A stretch of 61,628 nucleotides of DNA from an uncultured Bacillaceae bacterium (GTDB lineage Bacteria > Bacillota > Bacilli > Bacillales > Bacillaceae_L): contig CANMHG010000014.1 in NCBI GenBank assembly GCA_947497585.1, forward strand, positions 1-61,628. Direction: 5' to 3'. This document shows, piece after piece, positions 19,910 through 31,714 of the stretch. Every line of letters begins with the position of its first letter. Positions within the stretch are counted from its first letter, which is position 1. The translations under genes were made by a program, and so were the position numbers. The notes under the pieces are model-generated. The model worked only from the letters and a program-made list of their open reading frames with translations, ran no database searches and was not told the origin of the DNA.

Positions 19910-20611
19910 ATGGCAAAAAGAGGCAAAAAGTACGTTGAAGCTGCTAAATTAGTAGACCGTACACAAGCTTACTCAGTAGCTGAAGCTATTGAACTAGTAA
20001 AGAAAACAACAACTACTAAATTTGATGCATCTGTTGAAGTTGCATTCCGTTTAGGCGTTGACCCTAAGAAAGCTGATCAACAAATTCGTGGAGCAGTTGT
20101 TCTTCCAAACGGTACTGGTAAAACACAACGTGTACTAGTATTCGCTAAGGGTGAAAAAGCTAAAGAAGCAGAAGCTGCTGGTGCAGATTATGTAGGAGAT
20201 GCAGATTTCATCACTAAAATCACTCAAGGTTGGTTTGATTTTGATGTAATCGTAGCTACTCCAGATATGATGGGTGAAGTTGGTAAACTTGGTCGAGTAC
20301 TTGGACCTAAAGGGTTAATGCCAAATCCTAAAACTGGTACAGTTACATTTGACGTAGACCGTGCAGTTAAAGAAATCAAAGCTGGTAAAGTTGAATACCG
20401 TGTTGACAAAGCTGGTAATATCCACGTGCCTATCGGTAAAGTTTCATTTGAAAGCGACAAACTAGTTGAGAACTTTACAACAATCTACGAAACAATGTTA
20501 AAAGTTAAACCATCTGCAGCAAAAGGTACTTACATGAAAAACCTTGCTGTATCTTCAACGATGGGACCTGGTGTTAAGGTAGATCCATCAACATTCGTTA
20601 CTTCTAAATAA
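19910..20611 (+). CDS. rplA: 50S ribosomal protein L1
   Basis: A 233-residue two-domain protein of the mobile L1 stalk, which also acts as a translational repressor in many bacteria. Conserved segments include [34 protein letters not shown] and [16 protein letters not shown]. The start is ATG 19910 with GAGGAGG; the longer frame from 19808 reads through the leader and is rejected. Confidence 0.96.
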   Translation: MAKRGKKYVEAAKLVDRTQAYSVAEAIELVKKTTTTKFDASVEVAFRLGVDPKKADQQIRGAVVLPNGTGKTQRVLVFAKGEKAKEAEAAGADYVGDADFITKITQGWFDFDVIVATPDMMGEVGKLGRVLGPKGLMPNPKTGTVTFDVDRAVKEIKAGKVEYRVDKAGNIHVPIGKVSFESDKLVENFTTIYETMLKVKPSAAKGTYMKNLAVSSTMGPGVKVDPSTFVTSK

Positions 20612-20617
20612 TGGATA

Positions 20618-20646
20618 TTGACTTTTTATAAGTCATTAACTATAAT
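20618..20646 (+). promoter_or_regulatory. Promoter of rplJ-rplL
   Basis: TTGACT (20618-20623) and TATAAT (20641-20646) have an ideal 17-base spacer, directly after rplA. It feeds the L10 leader. Confidence 0.8.
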
Positions 20647-20674
20647 AAATTTTGTTGTTTGAAATAAATAGTTT

Positions 20675-20806
20675 CATCTGAACCGTAGACAGTAGGTGCC
20701 TCAATGAGAGCTTAATTTCCTACCGAGGTGTAGTGATTTGCTGATGGATTATCCATCTATAAATTTTACTATACAGCCTCCATGTCTCGAGATGTGGAGG
20801 TTTTTA
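20675..20806 (+). promoter_or_regulatory. L10 leader with attenuator
   Basis: The leader between rplA and rplJ carries the conserved L10-leader segments CCGTAGACAGTAGGTGCC and TTCCTACCGAGGT, which form the L10(L12)-binding structure. A terminator hairpin (CCTCCA / TGGAGG then T5) lies at 20777-20805. Excess L10-L12 complex should favour termination before rplJ. Confidence 0.88.
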
Positions 20807-20863
20807 TATGATTACACCGATGCGGTTTCAAGTGTGAGATAAAAATCTACAGGAGGTGTAAGG

Positions 20864-21364
20864 ATGAGTAATGCAGTTGAAACAAAGAAACAAATCGTAA
20901 CTGAAATTACTGATAAATTCCGTGCTAGTAAATCAACAATCGTTGTTGACTACCGTGGACTAAGTGTTGCAGAAGTAACTGAACTTCGTAAACAACTTCG
21001 TGATGCAGGGATCGATTTCAAAGTTTACAAAAACACGTTAACTCGTCGTGCTGCTGAGGCTGCTGAATTAGCTGGTCTTAATGAAGCGTTAACTGGACCA
21101 AATGCTATTGCGTTCAGTAATGAAGACGTAGTTGCTCCTGCTAAAATTCTTAATGACTTTGCTAAAAAGCATGAAGCATTAGAAATTAAAGCTGGTGTAA
21201 TTGAAGGTAACTTAGCTACTCTTGAAGAAGTTAAAGCTCTTGCTGAACTTCCATCACGCGAAGGATTACTTTCTATGTTGCTTAGCGTGCTACAAGCACC
21301 TATGCGCAATTTCGCTCTTGTTACAAAAGCTGTTGCAGAACAAAAAGAAGAACAAGGCGCGTAA
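20864..21364 (+). CDS. rplJ: 50S ribosomal protein L10
   Basis: A 166-residue base of the L12 stalk. The N-terminal rRNA-binding part has [20 protein letters not shown] and YKNTLTRRA. The C-terminal helix that holds L12 dimers ends EQKEEQGA. The start follows AGGAGGTG. The gene is controlled by the leader immediately upstream and is 69 bases from rplL. Confidence 0.96.
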   Translation: MSNAVETKKQIVTEITDKFRASKSTIVVDYRGLSVAEVTELRKQLRDAGIDFKVYKNTLTRRAAEAAELAGLNEALTGPNAIAFSNEDVVAPAKILNDFAKKHEALEIKAGVIEGNLATLEEVKALAELPSREGLLSMLLSVLQAPMRNFALVTKAVAEQKEEQGA

Positions 21365-21433
21365 GTTTAACACACGAACACAATTATCTATTCGACTTTC
21401 CATAATAGGATAAAAAACAAGGAGGATTTTACA

Positions 21434-21796
21434 ATGACTACAGAACAAATCTTAGAAGCTGTAAAAAATATGACTGTTTTAGAACTTAACGACTTAGTAA
21501 AAGCTATTGAAGAAGAATTTGGTGTAACTGCTGCTGCTCCTGTTGCTATGGGTGCTGTTGCAGGTGGCGAAGCTGCTGCTGAGCAAACTGAATTTGATGT
21601 AATCCTAGCTGGCGCTGGCGACCAAAAAATCAAAGTTATCAAAGTAGTACGTGAATTAACAGGTCTTGGCTTAAAAGAAGCTAAAGAACTAGTTGACAAC
21701 ACTCCAAAAGCTGTTAAAGAAGGCGTTTCTAAAGAAGAAGCTGAAGAATTAAAAGCTAAGCTTGAAGAAGTTGGAGCTAACGTAGAAGTTAAGTAA
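21434..21796 (+). CDS. rplL: 50S ribosomal protein L7/L12
   Basis: A 120-residue acidic stalk protein. An N-terminal dimerisation helix is followed by an alanine-rich hinge ([18 protein letters not shown]). The C-terminal domain contacts translation factors ([20 protein letters not shown]). Several copies bind each L10. It ends at a strong terminator. Confidence 0.97.
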   Translation: MTTEQILEAVKNMTVLELNDLVKAIEEEFGVTAAAPVAMGAVAGGEAAAEQTEFDVILAGAGDQKIKVIKVVRELTGLGLKEAKELVDNTPKAVKEGVSKEEAEELKAKLEEVGANVEVK

Positions 21797-21815
21797 TAAT
21801 TTCATTGATCAATAG

Positions 21816-21848
21816 AAAAGCTCGCTTGAAAACAGGCGAGCTTTTTTT
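21816..21848 (+). terminator. Terminator after rplL
   Basis: An AAAGCTCGC / GCGAGCTTT stem runs into seven T, closing the rplJL unit. Confidence 0.88.
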
Positions 21849-21936
21849 GACTACATCCTTCAGTGATAAAAAGTTGCATTTTTGACGACACTATAGAATA
21901 GCTCAGGAACTCCTATATTAGAGGAGGTACATAACA

Positions 21937-22542
21937 ATGACAGAACACTACTATACAAACAAACCGTCGACAGCAAGTAATCCTCAAAATATAAACTTTA
22001 CTTTAAGGGGTATTGTCCTTCAATTTAAAAGTGATCGCGGAGTTTTTTCGAAAAATGAAGTAGATTTCGGCTCTCGCCTTCTAATCGAAACATTTCAATT
22101 TCCTACTATTGAAGGTGATTTGCTAGATGTAGGTTGTGGTTATGGACCTATTGGTCTTTCGCTGGCAAAGGATTGTTCTTCACGAAAAGTTGAGATGATA
22201 GATGTGAATGAACGTGCAATTGACTTAGCCAAGCAAAATGCAGCTAACAATGAAGTTTCTAATGTTGAAATCTATAAAAGTGATGTATTTAATGCAGTTG
22301 ATCCAGAGAAAAGATTTGCTGCCATCCTCTCCAACCCTCCAATTCGTGCAGGGAAAAAGGTGGTACATCAAATACTAGAAGAAAGCTATCAATTCCTACT
22401 CCCAAAAGGTGAGTTATGGGTAGTTATTCAAAAGAAGCAAGGAGCACCATCTGCAATCGAGAAACTTGAATCTATTTATGATGAGGTTGAGATTGTGGAA
22501 AGGGATAAAGGTTACTATATTATCAGGGCCATCCGTGACTGA
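21937..22542 (+). CDS. ybxB: Class I SAM-dependent methyltransferase (YbxB/RsmC-like)
   Basis: A 201-residue protein with motif I LDVGCGYGPIGLSLA, acidic motif II ending in IDVNERAID, and NPPI (motif IV), which is typical of base N-methyltransferases such as RsmC. The substrate is probably rRNA guanine, but this is by family only. The position between rplL and rpoB is conserved in bacilli. Its start has GAGGAGGT. Confidence 0.9.
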   Translation: MTEHYYTNKPSTASNPQNINFTLRGIVLQFKSDRGVFSKNEVDFGSRLLIETFQFPTIEGDLLDVGCGYGPIGLSLAKDCSSRKVEMIDVNERAIDLAKQNAANNEVSNVEIYKSDVFNAVDPEKRFAAILSNPPIRAGKKVVHQILEESYQFLLPKGELWVVIQKKQGAPSAIEKLESIYDEVEIVERDKGYYIIRAIRD

Positions 22543-22627
22543 AGTGAAAGAAAAGTAGACATAAAACGAATGTTAGTACTCTATAACTGAAAATGATTTT
22601 AATGTCAATACTTTAAGGTGAAAAATG

Positions 22628-22656
22628 TTGACGGATATTTTTTCCTATGTTAACAT
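22628..22656 (+). promoter_or_regulatory. Candidate rpoB promoter
   Basis: TTGACG (22628) and TAACAT (22651) are spaced by 17 bases, with a TG extended -10. It would give a leader of roughly 270 bases. Confidence 0.55.
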
Positions 22657-22800
22657 TAAAAAATGCCAATATGTATTTTTTTCTATAGCATCTATTTTAT
22701 TTTTTTATGTATAAATTTAGAGGCATAGGAAAGACTGATAAAATCAATAGTTCGTTTGTGAAAATATGGTTTTCTTGTTCAATCAGAAAAGAGTATTTCT

Positions 22801-22891
22801 GGTTTTTAAAAGAAAGATACAGTTTATTTGCTGTGTTTTTCTAAGGAGAAACCATTTTTCTTTTTGTCTATTGTGTTTATGGTTAGACAAA
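22801..22891 (+). promoter_or_regulatory. Structured rpoB leader (two hairpins)
   Basis: The 390-base gap before rpoB has no gene. It holds a long hairpin at 22801-22853 (GGTTT / AAACC outer, AGAAA / TTTCT, ACAG / CTGT inner). A second has a perfect 8-bp stem TTTGTCTA / TAGACAAA at 22863-22891. Neither has a proper T tail. They may control elongation or mRNA stability. Confidence 0.5.
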
Positions 22892-22933
22892 TAAAATTTG
22901 CAAGTTTAACGCTTGATTTGAGGGGTGAATCAG

Positions 22934-25900
22934 TTGACAGGTCAACTAGTTCAGTATGGACGACACCGTAAGCGTAGGAGTTATGCGCGTATTAGTGAAG
23001 TTTTAGAATTACCAAATCTTATCGAAATCCAAACCTCTTCATATCAATGGTTTCTTGATGAGGGTCTTAGAGAAATGTTCCAGGATATTTCTCCGATTGA
23101 AGATTTTACTGGTAACTTATCGCTTGATTTTATCGATTATAGTTTAGGAGACCCTAAATATCCGGTCGAAGAATCAAAAGAGCGTGATGTTACATACTCT
23201 GCGCCATTACGTGTTAAGGTGCGTCTGATAAACAAAGAAACCGGTGAAGTGAAAGATCAGGACGTATTTATGGGTGATTTCCCACTAATGACTGAAACGG
23301 GCACGTTTGTTATCAATGGAGCTGAACGTGTAATTGTTTCACAGTTAGTACGTTCTCCGAGTGTGTATTACAGCGGAAAAATTGATAAAAATGGAAAAAG
23401 AGGATTTACAGCAACAGTAATTCCAAACCGTGGTGCTTGGTTAGAATACGAAACAGATGCGAAGGATGTAGTTTACGTTCGTATTGATCGTACTCGGAAA
23501 TTACCGGTTACGGTTCTTTTGCGTGCATTAGGGTTTGGGTCTGATCAAGAAATCATCGATTTATTTGGCGAGAATGAGTACCTTCGAAATACTCTTGATA
23601 AAGATAACACTGAGAGTACGGAAAAGGCGTTACTAGAAATTTATGAACGTTTACGTCCTGGAGAGCCACCAACAGTAGATAATGCAAAAAGCTTACTAGA
23701 ATCTCGTTTCTTTGATCCGAAGAGATATGATCTAGCAAATGTTGGTCGTTACAAGATTAATAAAAAGCTGCATATCAAAAACCGCCTATTTAACCAACGT
23801 CTAGCTGAAACTCTAGTAGATGGTGAAACTGGTGAAATTATCGCTGAAAAGGGTACTCTACTAGATAGAAGAGCTCTAGACCGACTCATTCCACATCTTG
23901 AAAAGGGGATTGGATTCAAGGTTGTTCAACCTAATGGTGGTGTGCTGGAAGAAGATGTAACGATTCAATCTATTAAAATTGTCTCTCCTAGTGATCCAGA
24001 TGGGGAACAAGTTATTAATGTAATTGGTAACACAATCATTGATGAGTCAATTAAAAATATTACACAAGCTGATATTCTAGCATCTATTAGTTATTTCTTT
24101 AACTTGTTACACCAAGTAGGAGATACAGATGATATTGATCACCTTGGTAATCGTCGCTTACGTTCTGTAGGTGAATTACTACAAAACCAATTTAGAATCG
24201 GACTTTCTCGTATGGAGCGTGTTGTTCGTGAGAGAATGTCTATTCAAGATACAAATACAATTACACCACAACAATTAATTAATATTCGCCCTGTTATTGC
24301 GTCTATTAAAGAGTTCTTTGGTAGTTCACAGTTATCTCAATTCATGGACCAAACGAACCCTCTAGCAGAATTAACCCACAAACGTAGGTTATCGGCTTTA
24401 GGACCTGGTGGATTAACACGTGAGCGTGCGGGCTTTGAAGTTCGTGACGTACACTATTCTCACTATGGCCGTATGTGTCCGATCGAGACTCCAGAGGGAC
24501 CGAATATCGGATTAATTAACTCTCTATCATCATTTGCAAAAGTAAATAGATTTGGTTTTATTGAAACACCATACCGCCGTGTAGATCCGGAGTCTGGTAA
24601 AGTAACAGAACGAATTGATTACTTAACTGCTGATGAAGAGGATTTATATGTTGTTGCACAAGCAAACGCTAGATTGTCAGATGATGGTTCATTTATTGAT
24701 GAAGATATTGTTTCTCGTTTCAAAGGTGAAAATACAGTTGTTAAACGAGAGCGTATTGATTATATGGATGTATCACCTAAACAAGTAGTTTCTGCTGCGA
24801 CAGCGTGTATTCCATTCTTAGAAAACGATGACTCGAACCGTGCACTAATGGGAGCGAACATGCAACGTCAAGCAGTTCCATTAATGAACCCAGAGGCACC
24901 ACTTGTTGGTACAGGTATGGAATATGTATCTGGTAAAGACTCTGGAGCTGCAGTCATTTGTAAGTATCCGGGTGTTGTTGAAAGAGTAGAAGCAAAACAA
25001 GTTTGGGTTAGACGCTATGAAGAGGTTGATGGTCAAAAGGTTAAGGGCAACCTTGATAAATATAGACTGTTGAAGTTCATCCGTTCTAACCAGGGTACAT
25101 GTTATAACCAACGCCCAATCGTTGCAGTTGGTGATGAAGTTGTTAGAGGAGAAATCCTTGCAGACGGACCATCAATGGAACAAGGGGAACTAGCACTTGG
25201 TAGAAACGTATTAGTTGGATTCATGACATGGGATGGTTACAACTATGAGGATGCAATCATCATGAGTCAACGCCTTGTTAAGGATGATGTATATACTTCA
25301 ATTCACATTGAAGAATATGAATCAGAATCACGCGATACAAAGCTTGGACCTGAAGAAATCACTCGTGATATTCCAAACGTTGGTGAAGATGCATTGCGCA
25401 ATCTTGATGAGCGTGGAATTATTAGAACGGGTGCTGAAGTAAAAGATGGTGATCTACTAGTAGGTAAGGTAACTCCAAAGGGAGTCACGGAGCTTACAGC
25501 AGAGGAACGTCTATTACATGCAATCTTCGGTGAAAAAGCACGTGAAGTTCGTGATACTTCTCTTCGTGTACCACACGGTGGTGGCGGTATCGTTCTAGAT
25601 GTAAAAGTGTTTAATCGTGAAGACGGTGATGAGCTTCCACCTGGAGTAAATCAACTTGTTCGCGTATATATTGTTCAAAAACGTAAAATCTCTGAAGGGG
25701 ATAAAATGGCAGGACGCCATGGTAATAAGGGTGTTATATCTCGTATTCTTCCAGAAGAAGATATGCCATTCTTACCAGACGGTACTCCTATTGATATCAT
25801 GTTAAACCCTCTAGGAGTTCCATCACGTATGAACATCGGTCAGGTACTTGAGTTACACCTAGGTATGGCTGCACGCCAGTTAGGTATTCATGTAGCATCA

Positions 25901-26506
25901 CCTGTATTCGATGGAGCGCGTGAGGAAGATGTTTGGGAAACACTTCAAGAAGCAGGTATGTCACGTGACGCCAAAACAGTTCTATATGATGGAAGAACGG
26001 GTGAACCGTTTGATAATCGTGTATCTGTTGGGGTAATGTACATGATTAAACTTGCTCACATGGTTGATGACAAGTTACATGCTCGTTCAACAGGACCTTA
26101 CTCACTAGTTACGCAACAGCCTCTTGGAGGAAAAGCGCAATTTGGTGGACAACGTTTTGGTGAGATGGAAGTATGGGCACTTGAAGCATACGGTGCTGCA
26201 TATACACTTCAAGAAATCTTAACAGTTAAGTCAGACGATGTTGTTGGTCGTGTGAAAACATATGAAGCGATTGTTAAGGGTGAAAATGTTCCTGAGCCAG
26301 GTGTTCCGGAATCGTTCAAAGTATTAATTAAAGAACTTCAGAGCTTAGGTATGGATGTGAAAATCTTATCTGGTGATGAGCAAGAAATTGAAATGCGTGA
26401 TCTAGAAGATGACGAAGACCCAAATCAAAATGATAGTGTGTCTTTAGATAATGAGAAGCCAGTAAACGAACTTAACGAAGAAAAAGATGCTGTTACAAAG
26501 GAATAA
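22934..26506 (+). CDS. rpoB: RNA polymerase beta subunit
   Basis: A 1190-residue subunit, very close to the B. subtilis length. The rifampicin-binding cluster [16 protein letters not shown] with [13 protein letters not shown] carries the usual sensitive residues. The C-terminal [10 protein letters not shown] region joins RpoC. The start is TTG 22934, as in B. subtilis (MTGQLVQYG), with GAGGGGTGA upstream. A GTG at 22925 in the same frame would overlap that ribosome site. The acidic tail is variable in bacilli. It runs as a pair with rpoC. Confidence 0.97.
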   Translation: MTGQLVQYGRHRKRRSYARISEVLELPNLIEIQTSSYQWFLDEGLREMFQDISPIEDFTGNLSLDFIDYSLGDPKYPVEESKERDVTYSAPLRVKVRLINKETGEVKDQDVFMGDFPLMTETGTFVINGAERVIVSQLVRSPSVYYSGKIDKNGKRGFTATVIPNRGAWLEYETDAKDVVYVRIDRTRKLPVTVLLRALGFGSDQEIIDLFGENEYLRNTLDKDNTESTEKALLEIYERLRPGEPPTVDNAKSLLESRFFDPKRYDLANVGRYKINKKLHIKNRLFNQRLAETLVDGETGEIIAEKGTLLDRRALDRLIPHLEKGIGFKVVQPNGGVLEEDVTIQSIKIVSPSDPDGEQVINVIGNTIIDESIKNITQADILASISYFFNLLHQVGDTDDIDHLGNRRLRSVGELLQNQFRIGLSRMERVVRERMSIQDTNTITPQQLINIRPVIASIKEFFGSSQLSQFMDQTNPLAELTHKRRLSALGPGGLTRERAGFEVRDVHYSHYGRMCPIETPEGPNIGLINSLSSFAKVNRFGFIETPYRRVDPESGKVTERIDYLTADEEDLYVVAQANARLSDDGSFIDEDIVSRFKGENTVVKRERIDYMDVSPKQVVSAATACIPFLENDDSNRALMGANMQRQAVPLMNPEAPLVGTGMEYVSGKDSGAAVICKYPGVVERVEAKQVWVRRYEEVDGQKVKGNLDKYRLLKFIRSNQGTCYNQRPIVAVGDEVVRGEILADGPSMEQGELALGRNVLVGFMTWDGYNYEDAIIMSQRLVKDDVYTSIHIEEYESESRDTKLGPEEITRDIPNVGEDALRNLDERGIIRTGAEVKDGDLLVGKVTPKGVTELTAEERLLHAIFGEKAREVRDTSLRVPHGGGGIVLDVKVFNREDGDELPPGVNQLVRVYIVQKRKISEGDKMAGRHGNKGVISRILPEEDMPFLPDGTPIDIMLNPLGVPSRMNIGQVLELHLGMAARQLGIHVASPVFDGAREEDVWETLQEAGMSRDAKTVLYDGRTGEPFDNRVSVGVMYMIKLAHMVDDKLHARSTGPYSLVTQQPLGGKAQFGGQRFGEMEVWALEAYGAAYTLQEILTVKSDDVVGRVKTYEAIVKGENVPEPGVPESFKVLIKELQSLGMDVKILSGDEQEIEMRDLEDDEDPNQNDSVSLDNEKPVNELNEEKDAVTKE

Positions 26507-26565
26507 TTCGGGTAACAAGCCAGCAATAAGGGTAAAACCTGGAGATTATAAGGGAGGTAGGCCCC

Positions 26566-29500
26566 TTGCTAGATGTCAATAATTTTGAGTATATGAAAAT
26601 CGGACTCGCTTCGCCTGATAAGATTCGTTCATGGTCTTTTGGTGAGGTAAAGAAGCCAGAAACAATAAATTACCGTACGTTAAAGCCTGAGAAGGACGGT
26701 TTATTCTGTGAACGTATTTTTGGTCCAACAAAGGACTGGGAATGTCATTGTGGTAAATATAAACGTGTCCGTTATAAAGGTGTAGTTTGTGACCGATGTG
26801 GTGTTGAAGTAACACGTGCAAAAGTACGTCGTGAAAGAATGGGGCATATTGAATTAGCTGCCCCTGTCTCACACATCTGGTATTTTAAAGGGATTCCAAG
26901 CCGAATGGGACTTGTTTTAGACATGTCCCCTCGTGCACTGGAAGAAGTTATCTACTTTGCTTCTTATGTTGTTACAGAAACTGGTGACACTCCATTAGAA
27001 AAAAAGCAGCTTCTTTCAGAAAAAGAATTCCGTGCATATCGCGAGAAGTACGGAAATACATTCCAAGCTTCAATGGGTGCAGAAGCAATTAAAAAATTAC
27101 TTTCAGACATTGACCTTAACAAGGAAGTTAATTTCTTAAAAGAAGAATTAAAAACGTCTCAAGGGCAACGTCGTACTCGTGCGATTAAACGTCTAGAAGT
27201 GTTAGAAGCATTTAGAAATTCAGGAAATGAGCCATCTTGGATGATCTTAGATGTACTTCCGGTAATTCCACCTGAATTACGTCCGATGGTTCAATTAGAT
27301 GGTGGTCGTTTTGCGACATCTGACTTAAATGATTTATATCGTCGTGTTATCAACCGTAATAACCGTCTAAAACGTTTATTAGACCTTGGTGCTCCAAGTA
27401 TCATTGTTCAAAACGAAAAGCGTATGTTACAGGAAGCTGTCGATGCACTTATTGATAATGGTCGTCGTGGTCGCCCAGTAACTGGTCCTGGTAACCGTCC
27501 ATTAAAGTCGTTATCACATATGTTAAAAGGGAAGCAAGGACGATTCCGTCAAAACCTTCTTGGTAAACGTGTTGACTACTCAGGACGTTCAGTTATCGTA
27601 GTTGGACCGAATTTAAAAATGTACCAATGTGGATTACCTAAAGAAATGGCACTTGAACTATTTAAGCCTTTCGTAATGAAAGAATTAGTAGAAAAAGGCC
27701 TGGCCCACAACATTAAGAGTGCGAAACGTAAAATAGAGCGCGTAAACCCAGAAGTATGGGACGTTCTTGAATCAGTTATTAGAGAACATCCTGTATTACT
27801 TAACCGTGCACCTACTCTACATAGATTAGGAATTCAAGCTTTTGAACCTACACTTGTTGAAGGACGTGCAATTCGTCTTCACCCTCTTGTATGTACAGCG
27901 TATAATGCTGACTTCGATGGTGACCAAATGGCGGTACACGTACCTTTATCAGCTGAAGCACAAGCCGAAGCACGTTTACTAATGCTAGCGGCCCAAAACA
28001 TCCTTAACCCTAAGGACGGTAAGCCCGTTGTTACTCCTTCTCAAGATATGGTATTAGGAAACTATTACTTAACGCTTGAGCGTAAAGGGGCAATTGGTGA
28101 AGGTATGGTATTTAAAGATACAAACGAAGCTTTAATTGCCTACCAAAATGGCTATGTACATCTTCATACAAGAGTTGCGGTTCATGCTGGCTCATTGAAT
28201 AATGAGACTTTTACAGAGGAACAAAATCAACAGTTATTAATAACTACGGTTGGTAAGCTGATTTTCAATGAAATCTTACCTACATCGTTCCCTTATATTA
28301 ATGAACCGACAAAACGTAATCTTGAAGAAAAAACACCTGAAAAATACTTTGTTTCTAAAGGTGCTAACGTATTAGAAGCAATTACGAGCCAAGAAATTAT
28401 CGATCCATTCAAGAAGAAAATTCTTGGAAACATCATTGCTGAAGTGTTCAAGAAGTTCAAAATCACTGAGACTTCAAAGATGTTAGACCGAATGAAAAAC
28501 CTTGGTTTCAGATACTCTACTAAAGCTGGAATTACAGTAGGTGTATCAGATATCGTAGTTTTACCTGAAAAACAAGTAATACTAACTGATGCACAGGCGA
28601 AAGTAGATAATGTATTAAAACAATTCCGTCGTGGATTAATTACTGAAGAAGAACGTTATGATCGAGTTATTTCAATCTGGAGTGCTGCAAAAGATGTTAT
28701 CCAAGGTAAGCTAATGGATACACTTGATAGAAGCAACCCAATATTCATGATGAGTGACTCTGGTGCCCGTGGTAACGCATCTAACTTTACGCAGTTAGCT
28801 GGTATGCGTGGTCTAATGGCCAACCCGGCTGGTAGAATCATCGAGTTACCAATCAAATCGAGTTTCCGTGAAGGATTAACGGTATTAGAATACTTCATCT
28901 CTACTCACGGTGCGCGTAAAGGTCTAGCCGATACAGCGTTAAAAACAGCTGACTCAGGTTACTTAACTAGACGTCTTGTAGATGTTGCACAAGATGTAAT
29001 CGTTAGAGATGATGATTGTGGAACAGATAGAGGCCTTCATATCCGTGCATTGAAAGATGGCACAGAGGTAATTGAAGCACTTGAAGAGCGACTAATCGGT
29101 CGTTATGCAAGAAAAACAATTAAACACCCAGAGACGAAAGAGATTATCGTAAAAGAGAATGACTTAATCACTGAAGACCTAGCTACTACAATTGTAGAAG
29201 CAGGTGTTGAAGATGCTTGGATTCGTTCAGCGTTTACTTGTAACACTAGACATGGTGTGTGTAAAAAATGTTATGGTCGTAACCTAGCAACTGGTTCAGA
29301 GGTAGAGGTTGGAGAAGCTGTAGGTATTATTGCTGCTCAATCAATCGGTGAGCCAGGAACACAGTTAACGATGCGTACCTTCCACACAGGTGGGGTTGCA
29401 GGAGATGATATCACTCAAGGTTTACCTCGTATTCAGGAGCTATTTGAGGCGCGTAATCCTAAGGGTCAAGCGGTTATTTCAGAAATCGAAGGTGTTGTTA

Positions 29501-30165
29501 GTGCAATAAATGAGGTAAGAGATAAACAACAAGAAATCGTTATTCAAGGTGATGTAGAAAGTCGATCGTACACAGCACCATATAGTGCACGTTTAAAAGT
29601 TATTGAAGGTCAAGAAATTAGCCGTGGTCAAGAATTAACGGAAGGTTCTATTGATCCTAAAGAGCTTTTAAAAGTAAAAGATATGACAGCAGTACAAGAA
29701 TACTTACTGCGTGAAGTTCAAAAGGTATACCGTATGCAAGGGGTAGAAATTGGAGATAAACACGTAGAAGTTATGGTTCGACAAATGTTACGTAAAGTAA
29801 GAGTTATGGATGCAGGTGATACAGATGTGTTACCAGGTTCATTACTAGACGTACATCAATTCACAGATGCGAACACAAAAGTGTTACTAAAAGGTGGAAT
29901 GCCAGCAACAGGTCGTCCGGTCCTACTTGGTATCACAAAAGCATCGCTTGAAACAGATTCCTTCTTATCTGCTGCATCATTCCAAGAAACAACAAGAGTT
30001 CTTACAGATGCTGCAATAAAAGGGAAACGTGATGAATTACTTGGACTAAAAGAGAATGTAATTATTGGTAAGTTAGTACCAGCTGGAACAGGTATGACAC
30101 GTTACCGCAAAGCAGAGCCAGTTCTCCAAACAGAGGAAAAAGAAGAGACGGTTACTGTAGAATAG
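26566..30165 (+). CDS. rpoC: RNA polymerase beta' subunit
   Basis: A 1199-residue subunit. The N-terminal zinc ribbon is CHCGK with CDRCG. The magnesium-binding catalytic loop NADFDGDQ is at 447-454. The second zinc site uses [12 protein letters not shown] and C in KKCYGRN. The trigger-loop region has [16 protein letters not shown]. The TTG start at 26566 follows AGGGAGGTAG and gives the standard [11 protein letters not shown]-terminus. Confidence 0.97.
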   Translation: MLDVNNFEYMKIGLASPDKIRSWSFGEVKKPETINYRTLKPEKDGLFCERIFGPTKDWECHCGKYKRVRYKGVVCDRCGVEVTRAKVRRERMGHIELAAPVSHIWYFKGIPSRMGLVLDMSPRALEEVIYFASYVVTETGDTPLEKKQLLSEKEFRAYREKYGNTFQASMGAEAIKKLLSDIDLNKEVNFLKEELKTSQGQRRTRAIKRLEVLEAFRNSGNEPSWMILDVLPVIPPELRPMVQLDGGRFATSDLNDLYRRVINRNNRLKRLLDLGAPSIIVQNEKRMLQEAVDALIDNGRRGRPVTGPGNRPLKSLSHMLKGKQGRFRQNLLGKRVDYSGRSVIVVGPNLKMYQCGLPKEMALELFKPFVMKELVEKGLAHNIKSAKRKIERVNPEVWDVLESVIREHPVLLNRAPTLHRLGIQAFEPTLVEGRAIRLHPLVCTAYNADFDGDQMAVHVPLSAEAQAEARLLMLAAQNILNPKDGKPVVTPSQDMVLGNYYLTLERKGAIGEGMVFKDTNEALIAYQNGYVHLHTRVAVHAGSLNNETFTEEQNQQLLITTVGKLIFNEILPTSFPYINEPTKRNLEEKTPEKYFVSKGANVLEAITSQEIIDPFKKKILGNIIAEVFKKFKITETSKMLDRMKNLGFRYSTKAGITVGVSDIVVLPEKQVILTDAQAKVDNVLKQFRRGLITEEERYDRVISIWSAAKDVIQGKLMDTLDRSNPIFMMSDSGARGNASNFTQLAGMRGLMANPAGRIIELPIKSSFREGLTVLEYFISTHGARKGLADTALKTADSGYLTRRLVDVAQDVIVRDDDCGTDRGLHIRALKDGTEVIEALEERLIGRYARKTIKHPETKEIIVKENDLITEDLATTIVEAGVEDAWIRSAFTCNTRHGVCKKCYGRNLATGSEVEVGEAVGIIAAQSIGEPGTQLTMRTFHTGGVAGDDITQGLPRIQELFEARNPKGQAVISEIEGVVSAINEVRDKQQEIVIQGDVESRSYTAPYSARLKVIEGQEISRGQELTEGSIDPKELLKVKDMTAVQEYLLREVQKVYRMQGVEIGDKHVEVMVRQMLRKVRVMDAGDTDVLPGSLLDVHQFTDANTKVLLKGGMPATGRPVLLGITKASLETDSFLSAASFQETTRVLTDAAIKGKRDELLGLKENVIIGKLVPAGTGMTRYRKAEPVLQTEEKEETVTVE

Positions 30166-30253
30166 ATATCTTTCTTAAATTGTGAGAGAGGGTGTCAACC
30201 AATCCTTAACTTATTATTTTATGCGAAACATGAAAAAATATGATTTGGGATAG

Positions 30254-30282
30254 TTGACATCTCTTCCTTACAATGATACTAT
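30254..30282 (+). promoter_or_regulatory. Promoter of the str operon
   Basis: TTGACA (30254-30259) and TACTAT (30277-30282) are spaced by 17 bases, 46 bases before the L7Ae-like gene. Confidence 0.7.
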
Positions 30283-30327
30283 ATCGAAGGTGCTCCTAAT
30301 TACCTGATACTTTGGAGGATATGAATA

Positions 30328-30576
30328 ATGTCTTATGATAAAGTATTACAGGCAACTGAGATAATCATAGGTACTAAGCAAACAGTGAAAGCACTACAGA
30401 ACACAAAGGTACTAGAAGTTGTCGTAGCAGAAGACGCTGATCGGCGAGTTGTTAATAAACTATTACAACTAGCTGAAGAACAACGAGTAAAGATAACTAG
30501 AGTGGAATCTATGAAATTGCTTGGAAAAGCATGTGGAATAGAAGTAGGAGCTGCAGCTGTAGCGATTATTCGTTAA
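30328..30576 (+). CDS. rplGB: L7Ae-like ribosomal protein (YbxF)
   Basis: An 82-residue member of the L7Ae/L30e family that binds kink-turn [29 protein letters not shown] and the C-terminal [16 protein letters not shown] match the fold. In B. subtilis this protein (YbxF) associates with ribosomes, and its role is still loose. It heads the str operon, upstream of rpsL. Confidence 0.93.
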   Translation: MSYDKVLQATEIIIGTKQTVKALQNTKVLEVVVAEDADRRVVNKLLQLAEEQRVKITRVESMKLLGKACGIEVGAAAVAIIR

Positions 30577-30689
30577 AAACTGTTTTTGTGGAAGACAAAG
30601 AAACGTATTCTACAAGAACTTTGTTTTTGTCAAAGAATGAACCACCTGGATGTGTGGACTTAGAAATATGTGAAGGGAGGAAAACAACA

Positions 30690-31112
30690 ATGCCTACTAT
30701 TAATCAATTAGTGCGTAAGGGCCGTGAGACTAAGGTAGTTAAATCTGACTCTCCAGCTTTAAATAAAGGGTACAACAGCTTCAAAAAAGCTCAAACTAAC
30801 CTTACATCACCTCAAAAACGTGGTGTTTGTACACGTGTTGGTACGATGACACCTAAAAAACCAAACTCAGCACTTCGTAAGTATGCTCGTGTACGTTTAA
30901 CAAACGGAATCGAGGTTACAGCTTACATCCCAGGAATTGGACACAACCTACAAGAGCACAGTGTAGTGTTAATTCGTGGTGGACGTGTTAAAGACTTACC
31001 AGGGGTACGTTATCACATTGTACGTGGTGCGTTAGATACAGCTGGTGTTAATAACCGTATGCAAGGTCGTTCTAAATACGGAACTAAGAGACCTAAAGCT
31101 GCAAAAAAATAA
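30690..31112 (+). CDS. rpsL: 30S ribosomal protein S12
   Basis: A 140-residue decoding-centre protein. The streptomycin-relevant segments [11 protein letters not shown] and [14 protein letters not shown] carry the sensitive lysines. The start is ATG 30690 behind GGGAGG; the frame upstream from 30531 overlaps the previous gene and is not used. Confidence 0.97.
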   Translation: MPTINQLVRKGRETKVVKSDSPALNKGYNSFKKAQTNLTSPQKRGVCTRVGTMTPKKPNSALRKYARVRLTNGIEVTAYIPGIGHNLQEHSVVLIRGGRVKDLPGVRYHIVRGALDTAGVNNRMQGRSKYGTKRPKAAKK

Positions 31113-31154
31113 GTTAAATAAATCACATATCATGATTGAAAGGAGGAAATGATA

Positions 31155-31625
31155 ATGCCTCGTAAAGGACCTGTAGCAAAAAGAGATGTATTACCAGATC
31201 CGATTTATAATTCAAAGCTTGTATCTCGTTTAATCAACAAAATGATGGTTGACGGAAAAAGAGGTAAATCACAAGCGATTTTATATAATGCGTTTGAATT
31301 AGTACAACAACGTTCTGGAAAGGACGCTATGGAAGTATTCGAACAAGCAATTAAGAACATCATGCCTGTACTTGAAGTAAGAGCTCGCCGTGTAGGTGGA
31401 TCTAACTACCAAGTACCTGTAGAAGTTCGCCCTGAACGTAGAACTACTTTAGGATTACGTTGGTTAGTAAACTATGCTCGTCTTCGTGGAGAAAAAACGA
31501 TGGAAGAGCGTTTAGCTAACGAAATTTTAGACGCTGCAAACAATAGTGGTGCAGCTGTTAAAAAGCGTGAGGACACTCACAAAATGGCTGAAGCTAACAA
31601 AGCATTCGCACACTACCGTTGGTAG
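31155..31625 (+). CDS. rpsG: 30S ribosomal protein S7
   Basis: A 156-residue head protein. [19 protein letters not shown] and [19 protein letters not shown] are typical. ATG 31155 (MPRKG) is used, not ATG 31149, which lies in the AAAGGAGGAAATGATA ribosome region. It nucleates 30S head assembly. Confidence 0.96.
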   Translation: MPRKGPVAKRDVLPDPIYNSKLVSRLINKMMVDGKRGKSQAILYNAFELVQQRSGKDAMEVFEQAIKNIMPVLEVRARRVGGSNYQVPVEVRPERRTTLGLRWLVNYARLRGEKTMEERLANEILDAANNSGAAVKKREDTHKMAEANKAFAHYRW

Positions 31626-31714
31626 GATAAAAACTAGCTCTGTTAAAGTACTGATTTTAACAGAGCCTTTTCCAAAAAAAATATACTTAAACTATGGAAG
31701 GAGAAAGACACCCA

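Noticed and set aside
22934..26506. Rifampicin-resistance change in rpoB
   Set aside because: The whole cluster reads as the sensitive form. Likewise S12, L4 and S5 drug-contact segments appear unaltered.
30185..30268. Terminator after rpoC formed by GGTGTCAAC and GTTGACATC
   Set aside because: The loop is about 50 bases, pairing is imperfect, and the right arm is the str promoter -35; no T run.
30531..30689. Extended N-terminus of S12
   Set aside because: It overlaps the L7Ae-like gene and would add a tail not seen in S12; ATG 30690 has a strong ribosome site.
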